Shown here in pieces: positions 1-6,579 of a DNA stretch of 10,095 bases. The notes below the pieces were generated by a model. That model did not search any database, was not told the origin of the DNA, and worked only from the letters and a program-made list of their open reading frames with translations. Position 1 is the stretch's first letter; each line of letters starts with the position of its first letter. The position numbers and the translations under genes are program-made. The DNA comes from an uncultured Bacilli bacterium (GTDB lineage Bacteria > Bacillota_I > Bacilli_A > RF39 > UBA660): assembly GCA_949746915.1 (NCBI GenBank), contig CATKEA010000241.1, positions 1 through 10,095 of the forward strand. The letters are read 5' to 3'.

Positions 1-1026
1 TGTCGGATAAAGTCCTCCTTTATTTAGATATTCATCCTTCAAATTAACATCTATGGTTAATTTAGCTTGAGATCCACTTCTTAGATTTTTAATATCCCAG
101 ATTACTTTTGGAATACCATTTTCATACTCTAACTTAGTTGTTCCAACTGATGCAACAATACTATCAATACCATCTATTTCAAAGTAATCATTATCTATAT
201 AATCAGTTATAGTAAAACTATCATAAGTAATTGGTGCGACTGACGCCTCAAATAAGACATTGTTTAAGTTAGTCATATCAGCAATGAACTGAGAATCACT
301 TACTTTTTTTATTGGTTCTAAAACATCACTACCAATTTCATACTGAATCCCATTAATTGTTAAATATGGATATTGCTTCTTTAAATAATTATACTCTCCT
401 TCCTCGTTTGGTATATCAACATTAGGGTATCCATCAGTTAAGAATAAAACGATACATTCCCCATCTTCTTTTTTCTTATAATCTCTTAAAACATTATCAA
501 CGTTAACTAAAGCACTATAATAGTTAGTACCTCCTGTTGTTATAAGTGCATTTACTTTATCAATTAATTCATCTTTATTATTGGTCAGTAAAGACACTAT
601 TTTTGAAGATGTTTCAAAAGTTATAAGTGCTGCCCTATTATTTGAATCAGATAGAAGTGTATTAATTAAATCTATACTATCTTGTTTTACTCTGGTTAAC
701 TTATCCCCCTCCATACTCCCAGATACATCAAGTACAAGAATAATATCAGTATATTTATTTTCCATTTTCATCACTGTATCAATATCAAACGTAATCCTAG
801 CTTTGCCCTTTGCTATCCACTCGGCACTTTTTTCTATATTATAACTACCGGGTTTCTTCTTATTGTAATCTAATTTACCACTCTCTATTATTATACTTTT
901 TACTGGTACTGGACTTGCAAAAACCATAGGTAATACAAAAACAATACCAACTACAAGTAAAAAAGTCCCTAATAATATTAACTTACCCCTTATACTTGAC
1001 TTACCTATCTTTTCTATAATACTCAT
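1..1026 (-). CDS. Secreted or surface vWA-domain protein, C-terminus cut by window edge
   Basis: The frame stays open to the left edge, so only about 342 N-terminal residues are visible. Residues about 10-32 are one hydrophobic stretch after a short basic start (GKLILLGTFLLVVG...), a signal peptide or membrane anchor. A von Willebrand A domain follows. Its MIDAS metal site is complete: DVSGS near residue 100, a Thr in TTGGTN near 163 and the Asp of LTDGYP near 196. After it comes a beta-rich segment (DYFEID..., then a KVIWDIKNL stretch) of the kind found next to vWA domains in Gram-positive adhesins. The likely role is extracellular metal-dependent adhesion or protein binding. A sorting signal would lie outside the window. 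I chose ATG 1026 because it follows GAAGAG at useful spacing; an in-frame ATG at 1041 sits almost on the predicted transcript start. The gene lies downstream of rel with its own promoter. Confidence 0.82.
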   Translation of the reverse strand, partial: MSIIEKIGKSSIRGKLILLGTFLLVVGIVFVLPMVFASPVPVKSIIIESGKLDYNKKKPGSYNIEKSAEWIAKGKARITFDIDTVMKMENKYTDIILVLDVSGSMEGDKLTRVKQDSIDLINTLLSDSNNRAALITFETSSKIVSLLTNNKDELIDKVNALITTGGTNYYSALVNVDNVLRDYKKKEDGECIVLFLTDGYPNVDIPNEEGEYNYLKKQYPYLTINGIQYEIGSDVLEPIKKVSDSQFIADMTNLNNVLFEASVAPITYDSFTITDYIDNDYFEIDGIDSIVASVGTTKLEYENGIPKVIWDIKNLRSGSQAKLTIDVNLKDEYLNKGGLYPT

Positions 1027-1052
1027 GTAATCACTCTTCATATTATAAGTAA

Positions 1053-1080
1053 ATTATATCACAGAAAAACTACATTACAA
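1053..1080 (-). promoter_or_regulatory. Extended -10 promoter for the vWA gene
   Basis: Read on the minus strand, TTGTAA (1080-1075) is followed after 16 bases by TATAAT (1058-1053), preceded by TG one base upstream (TGATATAAT). The predicted transcript start near 1046 leaves a short leader before ATG 1026. The site lies in the 70-base gap behind rel, so the vWA gene can be transcribed on its own. Confidence 0.6.
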
Positions 1081-1110
1081 AAAAAAGCTAGATTTTTCTT
1101 TAGTACTAAC

Positions 1111-2550
1111 CTAACGCTTATTAAACTCTTTTATCTTTCTTTTGGCTAAACTTGTTTGAACTTTATCAACCCAATCTTCACGTGGACCAAACGATAAATC
1201 ATCAGTTACTATTCTAACTCTATCTTTATTATGAAGTATATAATCAATAGGTACATACTCATCATTAACAAAAGCTCCTACCATAGTATTACCAATATCA
1301 GTATGTATCTTATAAGCAAAATCAATTGGTGTAGCTCCTTTTGGTAATTCTATTATATCACCCTTGGTTGTATAAACATAAACCTTATCTGAAAACAACT
1401 CACTTTTAACCTGCTTCACAAACTGCTGATTATCTCCAAACATCGTATTTATCTCAGCAAGTGATTTAAAGAATTGAAATTTTTCCCTTAAATCATTTTG
1501 CATAATATCCCTAGCTCCTCCTTTTTCTAAACTCCAATATGCCGTTAATCCAAATGATGCAACCTTATCCATATCAAATGTTCTTATCTGTGTTTGAACC
1601 AATCTATCATCAAGTCCAAAAACAGTCGTATGTAAGCTTTTATACATATTAGTCTTCGGATTGCAAATATAATCTTTAAATTTATCATTAATCGGACGAT
1701 ACTCACTATGAATAACTCCTAAAGTTCTATAACAATTATCCACTTCATCTACCATTATTTTTAAAGCCAACAAATCATGAATATCAAAAAGCCTATAACC
1801 ATCATTCAATCTTTTATATATACCATATATATTTTTAGTTCTGACTTTTATTTCATTTGGTATCTCCTTATCACTAAGTAAGCTCTTAATTCTTTCAAGC
1901 ATTTCTTTTAAACATGTATCACTTGCTTCTTCTAATTTTATCTTTTTTTCTTCAATCTTCTTATACATATCAGGTTTTAAATATTGTAACGACAAATCTT
2001 CAAGTTCAGACTTTATTCTATATGCCCCTATATAATAAGCAAGTGGAACAAATATTTCTATTGTTTCTAAGGCGTTTTCTTTTTGTTTAAATTCTGATTT
2101 AAATTGTAAAGTTCTCATATTATGTAATCTATCTGCTAATTTTATTATTATTATCCTAACATCTTCTGTAATACTTGTTATAATTTTTCTTGTATTAGCA
2201 TAATTTTGATCTTGCTTTGAAGAAAAGTTCATTTTCGCAAGTTTAGTAACCCCATTAACTAAGTTAGCTATGTTTTTACCAAAGTCATTTTCAATATCTT
2301 CTTTTGTAATATTAGTATCTTCAAGTGTATCATGTAATAATCCAGCACAAATTGTTTCTTTATCAGCATGCATATCAGCTAAAATATAAGCAACATTTAA
2401 TGGATGACTTATATAAGCTTCCCCACTCTGTCTCATTTGTCCAGCATGTAAATTATCAGCATAGTTATATGCCTTTTTTATCATTTCAACATCTTCTAGA
2501 TTATAGTCAAATAGTTTATCCACCAAATCTTGTAAAGTAATGTTATTCAT
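1111..2550 (-). CDS. rel: Short Rel/SpoT homologue, probable (p)ppGpp hydrolase
   Basis: This is a 479-residue alarmone enzyme in place of the usual ~730. The HD hydrolase domain is intact: HAGQMRQSGE (35-44), H49, HD73-74 in LLHDTLEDT and D140 in KLADRLHN. The synthetase domain (about 210-345) is recognisable from RTKNIYGIY, DLLALKI with D259, KFKDYICNPK, MYKSLHTTV and QIRT. The catalytic Glu of the family motif ExQIRT is Gln here (Q319, codon CAA at 1596-1594), and SIYxKM reads GIYKRL. A TGS domain (about 386-446) follows. The protein ends at the start of the usual helical region, so the Zn-finger/ACT sensing modules are absent; the next gene is too close for a frameshifted remainder. The hydrolase is predicted active and the synthetase impaired. 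The start has SD GGAGGTG at 2564-2558. Expression may be controlled by the leader ORF and hairpin upstream. Confidence 0.93.
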   Translation of the reverse strand: MNNITLQDLVDKLFDYNLEDVEMIKKAYNYADNLHAGQMRQSGEAYISHPLNVAYILADMHADKETICAGLLHDTLEDTNITKEDIENDFGKNIANLVNGVTKLAKMNFSSKQDQNYANTRKIITSITEDVRIIIIKLADRLHNMRTLQFKSEFKQKENALETIEIFVPLAYYIGAYRIKSELEDLSLQYLKPDMYKKIEEKKIKLEEASDTCLKEMLERIKSLLSDKEIPNEIKVRTKNIYGIYKRLNDGYRLFDIHDLLALKIMVDEVDNCYRTLGVIHSEYRPINDKFKDYICNPKTNMYKSLHTTVFGLDDRLVQTQIRTFDMDKVASFGLTAYWSLEKGGARDIMQNDLREKFQFFKSLAEINTMFGDNQQFVKQVKSELFSDKVYVYTTKGDIIELPKGATPIDFAYKIHTDIGNTMVGAFVNDEYVPIDYILHNKDRVRIVTDDLSFGPREDWVDKVQTSLAKRKIKEFNKR

Positions 2551-2557
2551 CTTTGAA

Positions 2558-2564
2558 CACCTCC
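2558..2564 (-). promoter_or_regulatory. Shine-Dalgarno of rel
   Basis: GGAGGTG on the minus strand, seven bases before ATG 2550. It fixes the rel start and lies 13 bases beyond the leader hairpin at 2577-2610. Confidence 0.8.
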
Positions 2565-2572
2565 ATATAACA

Positions 2573-2610
2573 CAAAAGGGAAACTATAAAGTTAAACTTT
2601 AAGTCACCCT
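2573..2610 (-). terminator. Attenuator-like hairpin between leader ORF and rel
   Basis: On the minus strand AGGG (2610-2607) pairs with CCCT (2580-2577). Further in, ACT pairs with AGT and TAAAG with CTTTA around a UUUAA loop, giving about 13 pairs with one mismatch and one bulged U. Four U follow (2576-2573). The centre is also a DNA palindrome (AAAGTTTAACTTT). The short U run makes it a weak or conditional terminator; it could instead act on rel translation. Confidence 0.45.
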
Positions 2611-2615
2611 CTAAA

Positions 2616-2723
2616 TCAAAAAACACATGATAAGTATGATAATAAGTAATACACAGTACTCCCCATATTAAAATCAAACATAGGAGTATTAATATCAAAT
2701 TGTAAGAAAGAAAGTCTACTCAT
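2616..2723 (-). CDS. 35-residue leader peptide ORF upstream of rel
   Basis: A small ORF lies in the rel 5' leader. It starts at ATG 2723 behind a good SD (GAGGAG at 2737-2732) and ends at TGA 2618-2616. The peptide begins MSRLSFLQFDINTP and ends YYLLSYLSCVF; its last third is rich in Tyr, Leu (TTA) and Ser (TCA). There is no signal peptide or convincing transmembrane helix. The stop codon lies five bases before the hairpin at 2610-2577, so a terminating or stalled ribosome would sit against the hairpin's 5' arm. The arrangement of promoter, SD, short ORF, hairpin and regulated gene suggests a leader peptide coupling translation to rel expression. That function is inferred. It could also be an independent small protein. 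Confidence 0.5.
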   Translation of the reverse strand: MSRLSFLQFDINTPMFDFNMGSTVYYLLSYLSCVF

Positions 2724-2757
2724 TACCACCACTCCTCTAATTGACAACTTTTGAACT

Positions 2758-2786
2758 ATTTTATTCTCTATTATCTTAAAAGTCAA
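2758..2786 (-). promoter_or_regulatory. Sigma-A type promoter of the leader ORF-rel transcript
   Basis: On the minus strand TTGACT (2786-2781) and TAAAAT (2763-2758) are separated by exactly 17 bases. Transcription would start near 2750, giving a ~200-base rel leader that includes the 35-codon ORF and the hairpin. Confidence 0.65.
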
Positions 2787-2852
2787 TAACTTATTTTTAG
2801 AACGAGCAATATAAAGTTACAATTGATATGACACTATTTATATACAAAAAAG

Positions 2853-2907
2853 CAATAAGTCGTATAAAATATTAATTGAAACAAAAATTATACGAAAGGA
2901 CTTATTG
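2853..2907 (+). repeat. Inverted repeat (hairpin) over the start of the transposase remnant
   Basis: CAATAAGTC (2853-2861) is complementary to GACTTATTG (2899-2907), and GTATAA (2862-2867) to TTATAC (2888-2893), with five unpaired bases (2894-2898) on one side. The stem encloses the SD-like AAAGGA and the TTG that probably began the transposase. It may be the left end of the old insertion sequence or a structure that hides its translation start. I found no matching inverted copy near 3280-3336. Confidence 0.5.
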
Positions 2908-3281
2908 TTTATAACTATTATATCACACACTCAACGTTATTTAAATACTAAATTTGGTTAAATTATACAAAAAAAGGTTATTCTATTTCTTTTGTTTATA
3001 GAAAATATAAAATATCCAAATTTTCTCTTATGAGATGGAATAGAAAATTCGATGTTTCTAAAGAACTTTTAATTGATAAGTCTCATAAACCATTAACCAC
3101 TTATCCTAATTTTGATACCAAAACAGAATTAAAATAGATTAAAAATTTAATTAGGAGAAATCCTCATATTCCTATGTCAAAATTATATAAAAAATTAAGA
3201 ATTGACTATGGATATTCTAAACATGCTACTTCTTTATCTAAAACACTTAAAAATCCTTATTATAGCAACAAAACATTTTGA
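2905..3281 (+). pseudogene. Decayed N-terminal fragment of an IS3/IS481-like transposase
   Basis: Three-frame reading gives a broken protein of about 125 residues. The first frame runs from TTG 2905 (MFITIISHTQRYLNTKFG) and stops at TAA 2959. The sequence resumes in another frame at about 2964 (GYSISFVYRKYKISKFSLM...), typical of the helix-turn-helix DNA-binding domain of IS3/IS481-type transposases. A TAG at 3135 interrupts ELK|IKNLIRRNP where Trp would fit. The reading then continues (MSKLYKKLRIDYGYSKHATS) and ends at TGA 3279. The whole DDE catalytic domain is missing. One frameshift, one nonsense codon and the 3' truncation make it a relic. Family assignment rests on the HTH pattern and is approximate. 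Confidence 0.7.
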
Positions 3282-3306
3282 CATTTAACCACATATATGT
3301 TATAAT
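3278..3306 (+). promoter_or_regulatory. Perfect consensus promoter of the two-gene cassette
   Basis: TTGACA (3278-3283), a 17-base spacer and TATAAT (3301-3306), with TG at 3298-3299 making an extended -10. Its -35 box includes the stop codon of the transposase relic, so the promoter sits at the edge of the old insertion. It is the strongest promoter seen in the window. Confidence 0.85.
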
Positions 3307-3320
3307 ATAAAATCGTTAAA

Positions 3321-3330
3321 AGGGGGGGGA
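3321..3330 (+). promoter_or_regulatory. Ribosome-binding region made of a G8 tract
   Basis: Eight consecutive G (3322-3329) flanked by A end seven bases before ATG 3337. The tract occupies the Shine-Dalgarno position. Such a homopolymer is conspicuous in a G-poor strand and is prone to slippage, which would change SD spacing. Confidence 0.6.
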
Positions 3331-3336
3331 ACTTTA

Positions 3337-4932
3337 ATGTTACAATTAGATGAATTTGATTATAATAAATCTAGAAAAGATATAGAAAAGTATGTTGATA
3401 ATCTATTAAAAAATGAGGATATAAACTTAGAAACTAAACTACAAAATAAAATGCAAGAAATACTTGCCAATTTACTTGGATGTAATACATATCGTGATGC
3501 CACTTTAGAATCAGGACAAAATAGTAAATACTATGTTGAACATTATCATAGATTAGGTAAAAGAAAACTATCTGAGTTCTTTATTATGCTTGAAGAAATA
3601 GAAAAACATAAAATATCTGTTGAAGATTTTCATTTTTATCCAAATAAAAATACTCTTTTTCTAAAAAGAGAAATAGAAAGAGAAAATTTTGAATCGTTAT
3701 ACCTAGACTTATTAGACTTTTCAAATATTGAACAATTTTTTAATCAAGTAATTAACATTTTTGAAAACACCCCACGCAATCAACCATCGCTAAAAAAACT
3801 TCATAATAGTAATATACCAGATCCAAAAACTTTCAATTTAAAAAATCATTATTATGAATCAATTGATTTATTCATTTATGCAATTGATGTTTTTAAAAAG
3901 CCATATTTTTATAAACTAGTATCAAGTTATAATGATAATTCTGACTACAAAGAAATGCTTAAAAAACATTCTCAAGATGGTAAAGAAATTGATGCTATAG
4001 CTTGGATAAAAGACTTTAGAAATAAAAAAAGAAAAAAACATATTTTAGATACTGAAAATACTACTAAAACCACTATTACAAATAAATTTTTTAAAAGATG
4101 CCATCAAGAAACAGATACCAAAGAAATAAATGATGATGATTCATATAACGCTCTTCTTATAGATGCTAAAATAACTAAAGACGAATTAAAAAAATTAAGT
4201 CAAACTATTAAAAGTAAAAAAGAAGAAATATATCGCTTAAAAGAAGAACTTTCAAGAACACATGATTACTTCAAACAACAATTAAAAATGTATGGAACAG
4301 AATTTACAGATAAAGAATTAGAACAAGCAGAAGAAACATATATTCTAGATAGAATTTTAGAAACTACTGATTTAAAAGAAACTGAAAAATATGGAAAAGC
4401 ATTAATTTATTCAACATTTGTAACATTCACATTCGCTGTAATCAAATCAAGATCTACATATTTTTCAAGCGAAGAAGCTCGTCTTACTACTCCTATTGAA
4501 GAAGCTTCTGATTTACTATGGACTATTAACACAATAAAAAATAAAAAACAGACTACCAAAACCACTAATATAAATAACATTATTATCACTACTGAAGAAA
4601 ACAATAGTAGTGAACCATATTACTTAACACCAACAGCTAAAAAACACACTGGATTTACTAAGATTTCAACCCCAAGTATCATTGTAGGATACATGGCTTT
4701 AGAAAATACTAACGACGAAACTGCACTAGTAAAAAGTTTTCGTACAGAAGAAGAAATAAATGAATTCATGAAAACAAACGAAACAACTAATTACAAATGG
4801 AGAAAAGCCATATCCACCTTACCAATAGAAGAAATAGAACAAGCAATTAAAGAACATGGTAACATTCCATATAACTATGCAACCTATTATATAGATTACG
4901 AACCAATTAAACAAAAAGTATATAAAAAATAA
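3337..4932 (+). CDS. Unknown 531-residue charged cytoplasmic protein (cassette gene 1)
   Basis: I do not recognise this family. The protein has no signal peptide or transmembrane segment. It is rich in Lys, Glu, Asn and Thr and contains only about nine Gly. An N-terminal helical region (1-130, with GCNTYRDATLESGQNSKYY and HRLGKRKLSEFF) leads to an aromatic segment near 170-215. A basic patch (FRNKKRKKH, about 229-237) and a probable coiled coil (about 275-320, KLSQTIKSKKEEIYRLKEEL) follow. A Thr/Asn-rich linker with runs such as TTKTTNINN separates the middle from a C-terminal part (SIIVGYMALENTNDETALV; HGNIPYNYATYYIDYEPI). The start is ATG 3337 behind the G8 tract. It is transcribed from the consensus promoter and followed nine bases later by the second gene, so the two very probably act together. 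It lies head-on to the surrounding leading-strand genes. A helical scaffold or regulator is possible, but no function is assigned. Confidence 0.85.
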   Translation: MLQLDEFDYNKSRKDIEKYVDNLLKNEDINLETKLQNKMQEILANLLGCNTYRDATLESGQNSKYYVEHYHRLGKRKLSEFFIMLEEIEKHKISVEDFHFYPNKNTLFLKREIERENFESLYLDLLDFSNIEQFFNQVINIFENTPRNQPSLKKLHNSNIPDPKTFNLKNHYYESIDLFIYAIDVFKKPYFYKLVSSYNDNSDYKEMLKKHSQDGKEIDAIAWIKDFRNKKRKKHILDTENTTKTTITNKFFKRCHQETDTKEINDDDSYNALLIDAKITKDELKKLSQTIKSKKEEIYRLKEELSRTHDYFKQQLKMYGTEFTDKELEQAEETYILDRILETTDLKETEKYGKALIYSTFVTFTFAVIKSRSTYFSSEEARLTTPIEEASDLLWTINTIKNKKQTTKTTNINNIIITTEENNSSEPYYLTPTAKKHTGFTKISTPSIIVGYMALENTNDETALVKSFRTEEEINEFMKTNETTNYKWRKAISTLPIEEIEQAIKEHGNIPYNYATYYIDYEPIKQKVYKK

Positions 4933-4941
4933 GGAGGAACC

Positions 4942-5946
4942 ATGAAAAACAAAGTAAAAGTACAATTTGACCAATTTTTAAAAGTAATTACAGATGAACA
5001 TGGTAATATCAAAGACTTATATAAAATACTAAATACTACTACTAATCGAAACGAACAAATTTTTATTGAAAGATTACTTAAATCTAAAGCAATAAAAGAT
5101 ACCTATGAAATAATCAAAGAAAAATGTAAACAATATAATACAAATAATCTATCAGAAGTATTACAACTGGACCAAAATCTACCGTATTTGTACGATGAAA
5201 ATTTAAATACAGAAAGACTTATGATTCTAAAGCAGCAAGAAAATAGAGTTGCAGATGAATTAGCACTTATGTATACTATTGCCAAAATAAAAGAAGATAA
5301 AAGAAATGAAGCATACCAACATTTAGCTAGATTTGAAAAAAGTAGTACTGAAAATATATGGCTACCAACAAAAAAACTAGATCATGTTAGTAACTTTCAA
5401 ATAGATGTTGCTAGAAGAGATAATTATTATCTTTATTATATTCAAGAAGATAAATGCCAAACACTTCTTTTAACAAGTGATCTTTTCTTAGATTTTAATA
5501 AAAATACTAATTACAATGGAAAAAAAATCGAAATACAAACAATTTCTGCTACCATTCTAAGTAATTTAACTGGATATTTCTGTGAATATGAAAAAGATTC
5601 ATCAGAAAATCTAAAAAGAAAAACTGAATACTTTCAAACAAGTGATAAAAATATCTATAATCAAACAAATGGCTTACCAATAATCATAAGAAGTTTTGAC
5701 CCTAGCCAAATATTACTATTAAATAACGCAACAATATCTAAAGAAAATAATTATTATCAAATAAAAAATAGCCAATATCTAGAATATGCTGACTTTCTCT
5801 TAACTAATCAAAAAATACATTCTGATATTTCAACATTAATTCAAAAAGACACTGAATATACTAATCCAGAAGATTTACCAATAATAAAAACATTCTTCGA
5901 AAATCCTACCGATTTTCCCCAAAATAAAACATATACAAAAAAATAG
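4942..5946 (+). CDS. Unknown 334-residue protein (cassette gene 2)
   Basis: I do not recognise this family. It starts at ATG 4942 behind a strong AGGAGG (4932-4937) that touches the stop codon of gene 1, typical of tight operon coupling. The protein has no signal or membrane segment. Residues 1-150 look helical and charged (KVITDEHGNIKDLYKIL, NRVADELALMYTIAKIKEDK). The middle (about 155-260) looks like beta strands with many aromatics (RRDNYYLYYIQEDKCQTLLL, GKKIEIQTISATILSNLTGYF, NGLPIIIRSFDPSQILLLNN). The C-terminus is again polar. It has only four Gly, and composition resembles gene 1. No catalytic motif is visible. The stop codon lies inside the terminator stem, so the transcript ends directly after the coding region. 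Confidence 0.85.
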   Translation: MKNKVKVQFDQFLKVITDEHGNIKDLYKILNTTTNRNEQIFIERLLKSKAIKDTYEIIKEKCKQYNTNNLSEVLQLDQNLPYLYDENLNTERLMILKQQENRVADELALMYTIAKIKEDKRNEAYQHLARFEKSSTENIWLPTKKLDHVSNFQIDVARRDNYYLYYIQEDKCQTLLLTSDLFLDFNKNTNYNGKKIEIQTISATILSNLTGYFCEYEKDSSENLKRKTEYFQTSDKNIYNQTNGLPIIIRSFDPSQILLLNNATISKENNYYQIKNSQYLEYADFLLTNQKIHSDISTLIQKDTEYTNPEDLPIIKTFFENPTDFPQNKTYTKK

Positions 5947-5981
5947 AAAGAAGACAACTAAATAGCCTTCTTTCTATTTTT
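5939..5981. terminator. Bidirectional terminator between convergent genes
   Basis: A perfect 15-bp stem (5939-5953 with 5967-5981, AATAGAAAGAAG against CTTCTTTCTATT) with a 13-base loop. On the minus strand it is followed by a run of T (5943-5937), on the plus strand the T run forms the end of the stem. It contains the stop codon of cassette gene 2 (5944-5946) in its left arm and that of the membrane protein gene (5960-5958) in its loop. Confidence 0.85.
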
Positions 5982-6479
5982 ATAACAAACTATTGGTATA
6001 ACAAACATCGCTAATAAATAAATAAAAGCTAAACAAATATAATACCAAGTAAAAATATCTAAAGAAGCAAACATAAACTTATTAAATCCTAACCAAACAC
6101 TTAAATTAACATCAACTATAAAACAAATAAACATATAAACAAAAACAATAAACATCAATATCGGCCATATAAATACCCTTAACCTATTATAATTTTCATA
6201 TAACGTATAATAAAAACGCCTAACCATACAAATCAATAAAACTAAAGATACCAAAATATCATAAATTCTACGAAAAAAAGCTGAAATACTAACTGACCAA
6301 CTAATTTCTAAAACAGAAATAAATGTACTAACTATCAATAAAATAAAAAGACATAACAAATCAACATTATAATACTTTCCTTTCTTTACCTCTAAAACAT
6401 CTTTAGAAGTTTTCCTAAAAAATATATAACTTGGAACATAAAATAATATTAAAATTACAAACAACAAGAAAAATATCAT
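5958..6479 (-). CDS. Unknown five-helix membrane protein
   Basis: This 173-residue, strongly hydrophobic protein has about five predicted membrane segments: residues 1-20 (MIFFLLFVILILFYVPSYIF), about 41-64 (DLLCLFILLIVSTFISVLEI), 75-93, 103-124 (FIWPILMFIVFVYMFICFIV) and 140-165. Basic residues lie in the loops (RKTSKDVLEVKKGK after helix 1; RRFYY after helix 3) and the end is KNRKKAI. No family motif is visible, so no function is given. The start is ATG 6479; GAAAGG lies 11 bases upstream and GGGG four bases upstream, so the ribosome site is imperfect. It has its own promoter and converges with the unknown cassette, sharing its terminator. Confidence 0.8.
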   Translation of the reverse strand: MIFFLLFVILILFYVPSYIFFRKTSKDVLEVKKGKYYNVDLLCLFILLIVSTFISVLEISWSVSISAFFRRIYDILVSLVLLICMVRRFYYTLYENYNRLRVFIWPILMFIVFVYMFICFIVDVNLSVWLGFNKFMFASLDIFTWYYICLAFIYLLAMFVIPIVCYKNRKKAI

Positions 6480-6502
6480 TATACCCCATACCTTTCATAA
6501 AA

Positions 6503-6531
6503 AGTATATCACATTAAAGTAAAATCTCCAA
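6503..6531 (-). promoter_or_regulatory. Promoter of the five-helix membrane protein gene
   Basis: Minus-strand TTGGAG (6531-6526), a 17-base spacer and TATACT (6508-6503), preceded by TG one base upstream (TGATATACT, extended -10). It is back to back with the plus-strand promoter at 6533-6563. Confidence 0.55.
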
Positions 6532-6532
6532 A

Positions 6533-6563
6533 TAGACAAATATTTTATCTTATTGCATATAAT
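6533..6563 (+). promoter_or_regulatory. Promoter of the small Cys-motif membrane protein gene
   Basis: TAGACA (6533-6538) and TATAAT (6558-6563) with a 19-base spacer. The -10 box lies inside the longest open frame (which opens at 6553), so the true gene must begin downstream, at ATG 6580. Confidence 0.45.
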
Positions 6564-6579
6564 ACAACAGGTGATATAT

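Noticed and set aside
581..844. Plus-strand open frame of 87 codons
   Set aside because: It lies antisense inside the vWA domain gene, whose MIDAS motifs are clearly readable on the minus strand; no SD or promoter supports it.
1076..1110. Possible terminator after rel (A-rich arm, TCTAGC, T8)
   Set aside because: The stem would be made almost only of A-T pairs with a tiny loop; the T run alone does not support an intrinsic terminator. TTAGTACTAA nearby is a short palindrome only.
2325..2540. Plus-strand open frame of 71 codons
   Set aside because: It is antisense to the highly conserved HD domain of rel, and has no ribosome site.
2565..2760. T-box or riboswitch in the rel leader
   Set aside because: No T-box sequence (TGGNACCGCG-like) or known aptamer core was seen; only the short ORF and hairpin are supported.
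4407..4604. Minus-strand open frame with a hydrophobic N-terminus
   Set aside because: It is antisense to a Thr/Asn-rich part of cassette gene 1; ACT/ACA and AAT codons read backwards give Val, Ser, Cys and Ile by chance.
5103..5285. Minus-strand open frame of 60 codons
   Set aside because: It is antisense to cassette gene 2, without SD or promoter.
6553..6579. Longer start of the small Cys-motif protein
   Set aside because: The -10 box TATAAT lies within it and no SD precedes it, while AGGTGAT is well placed for ATG 6580.
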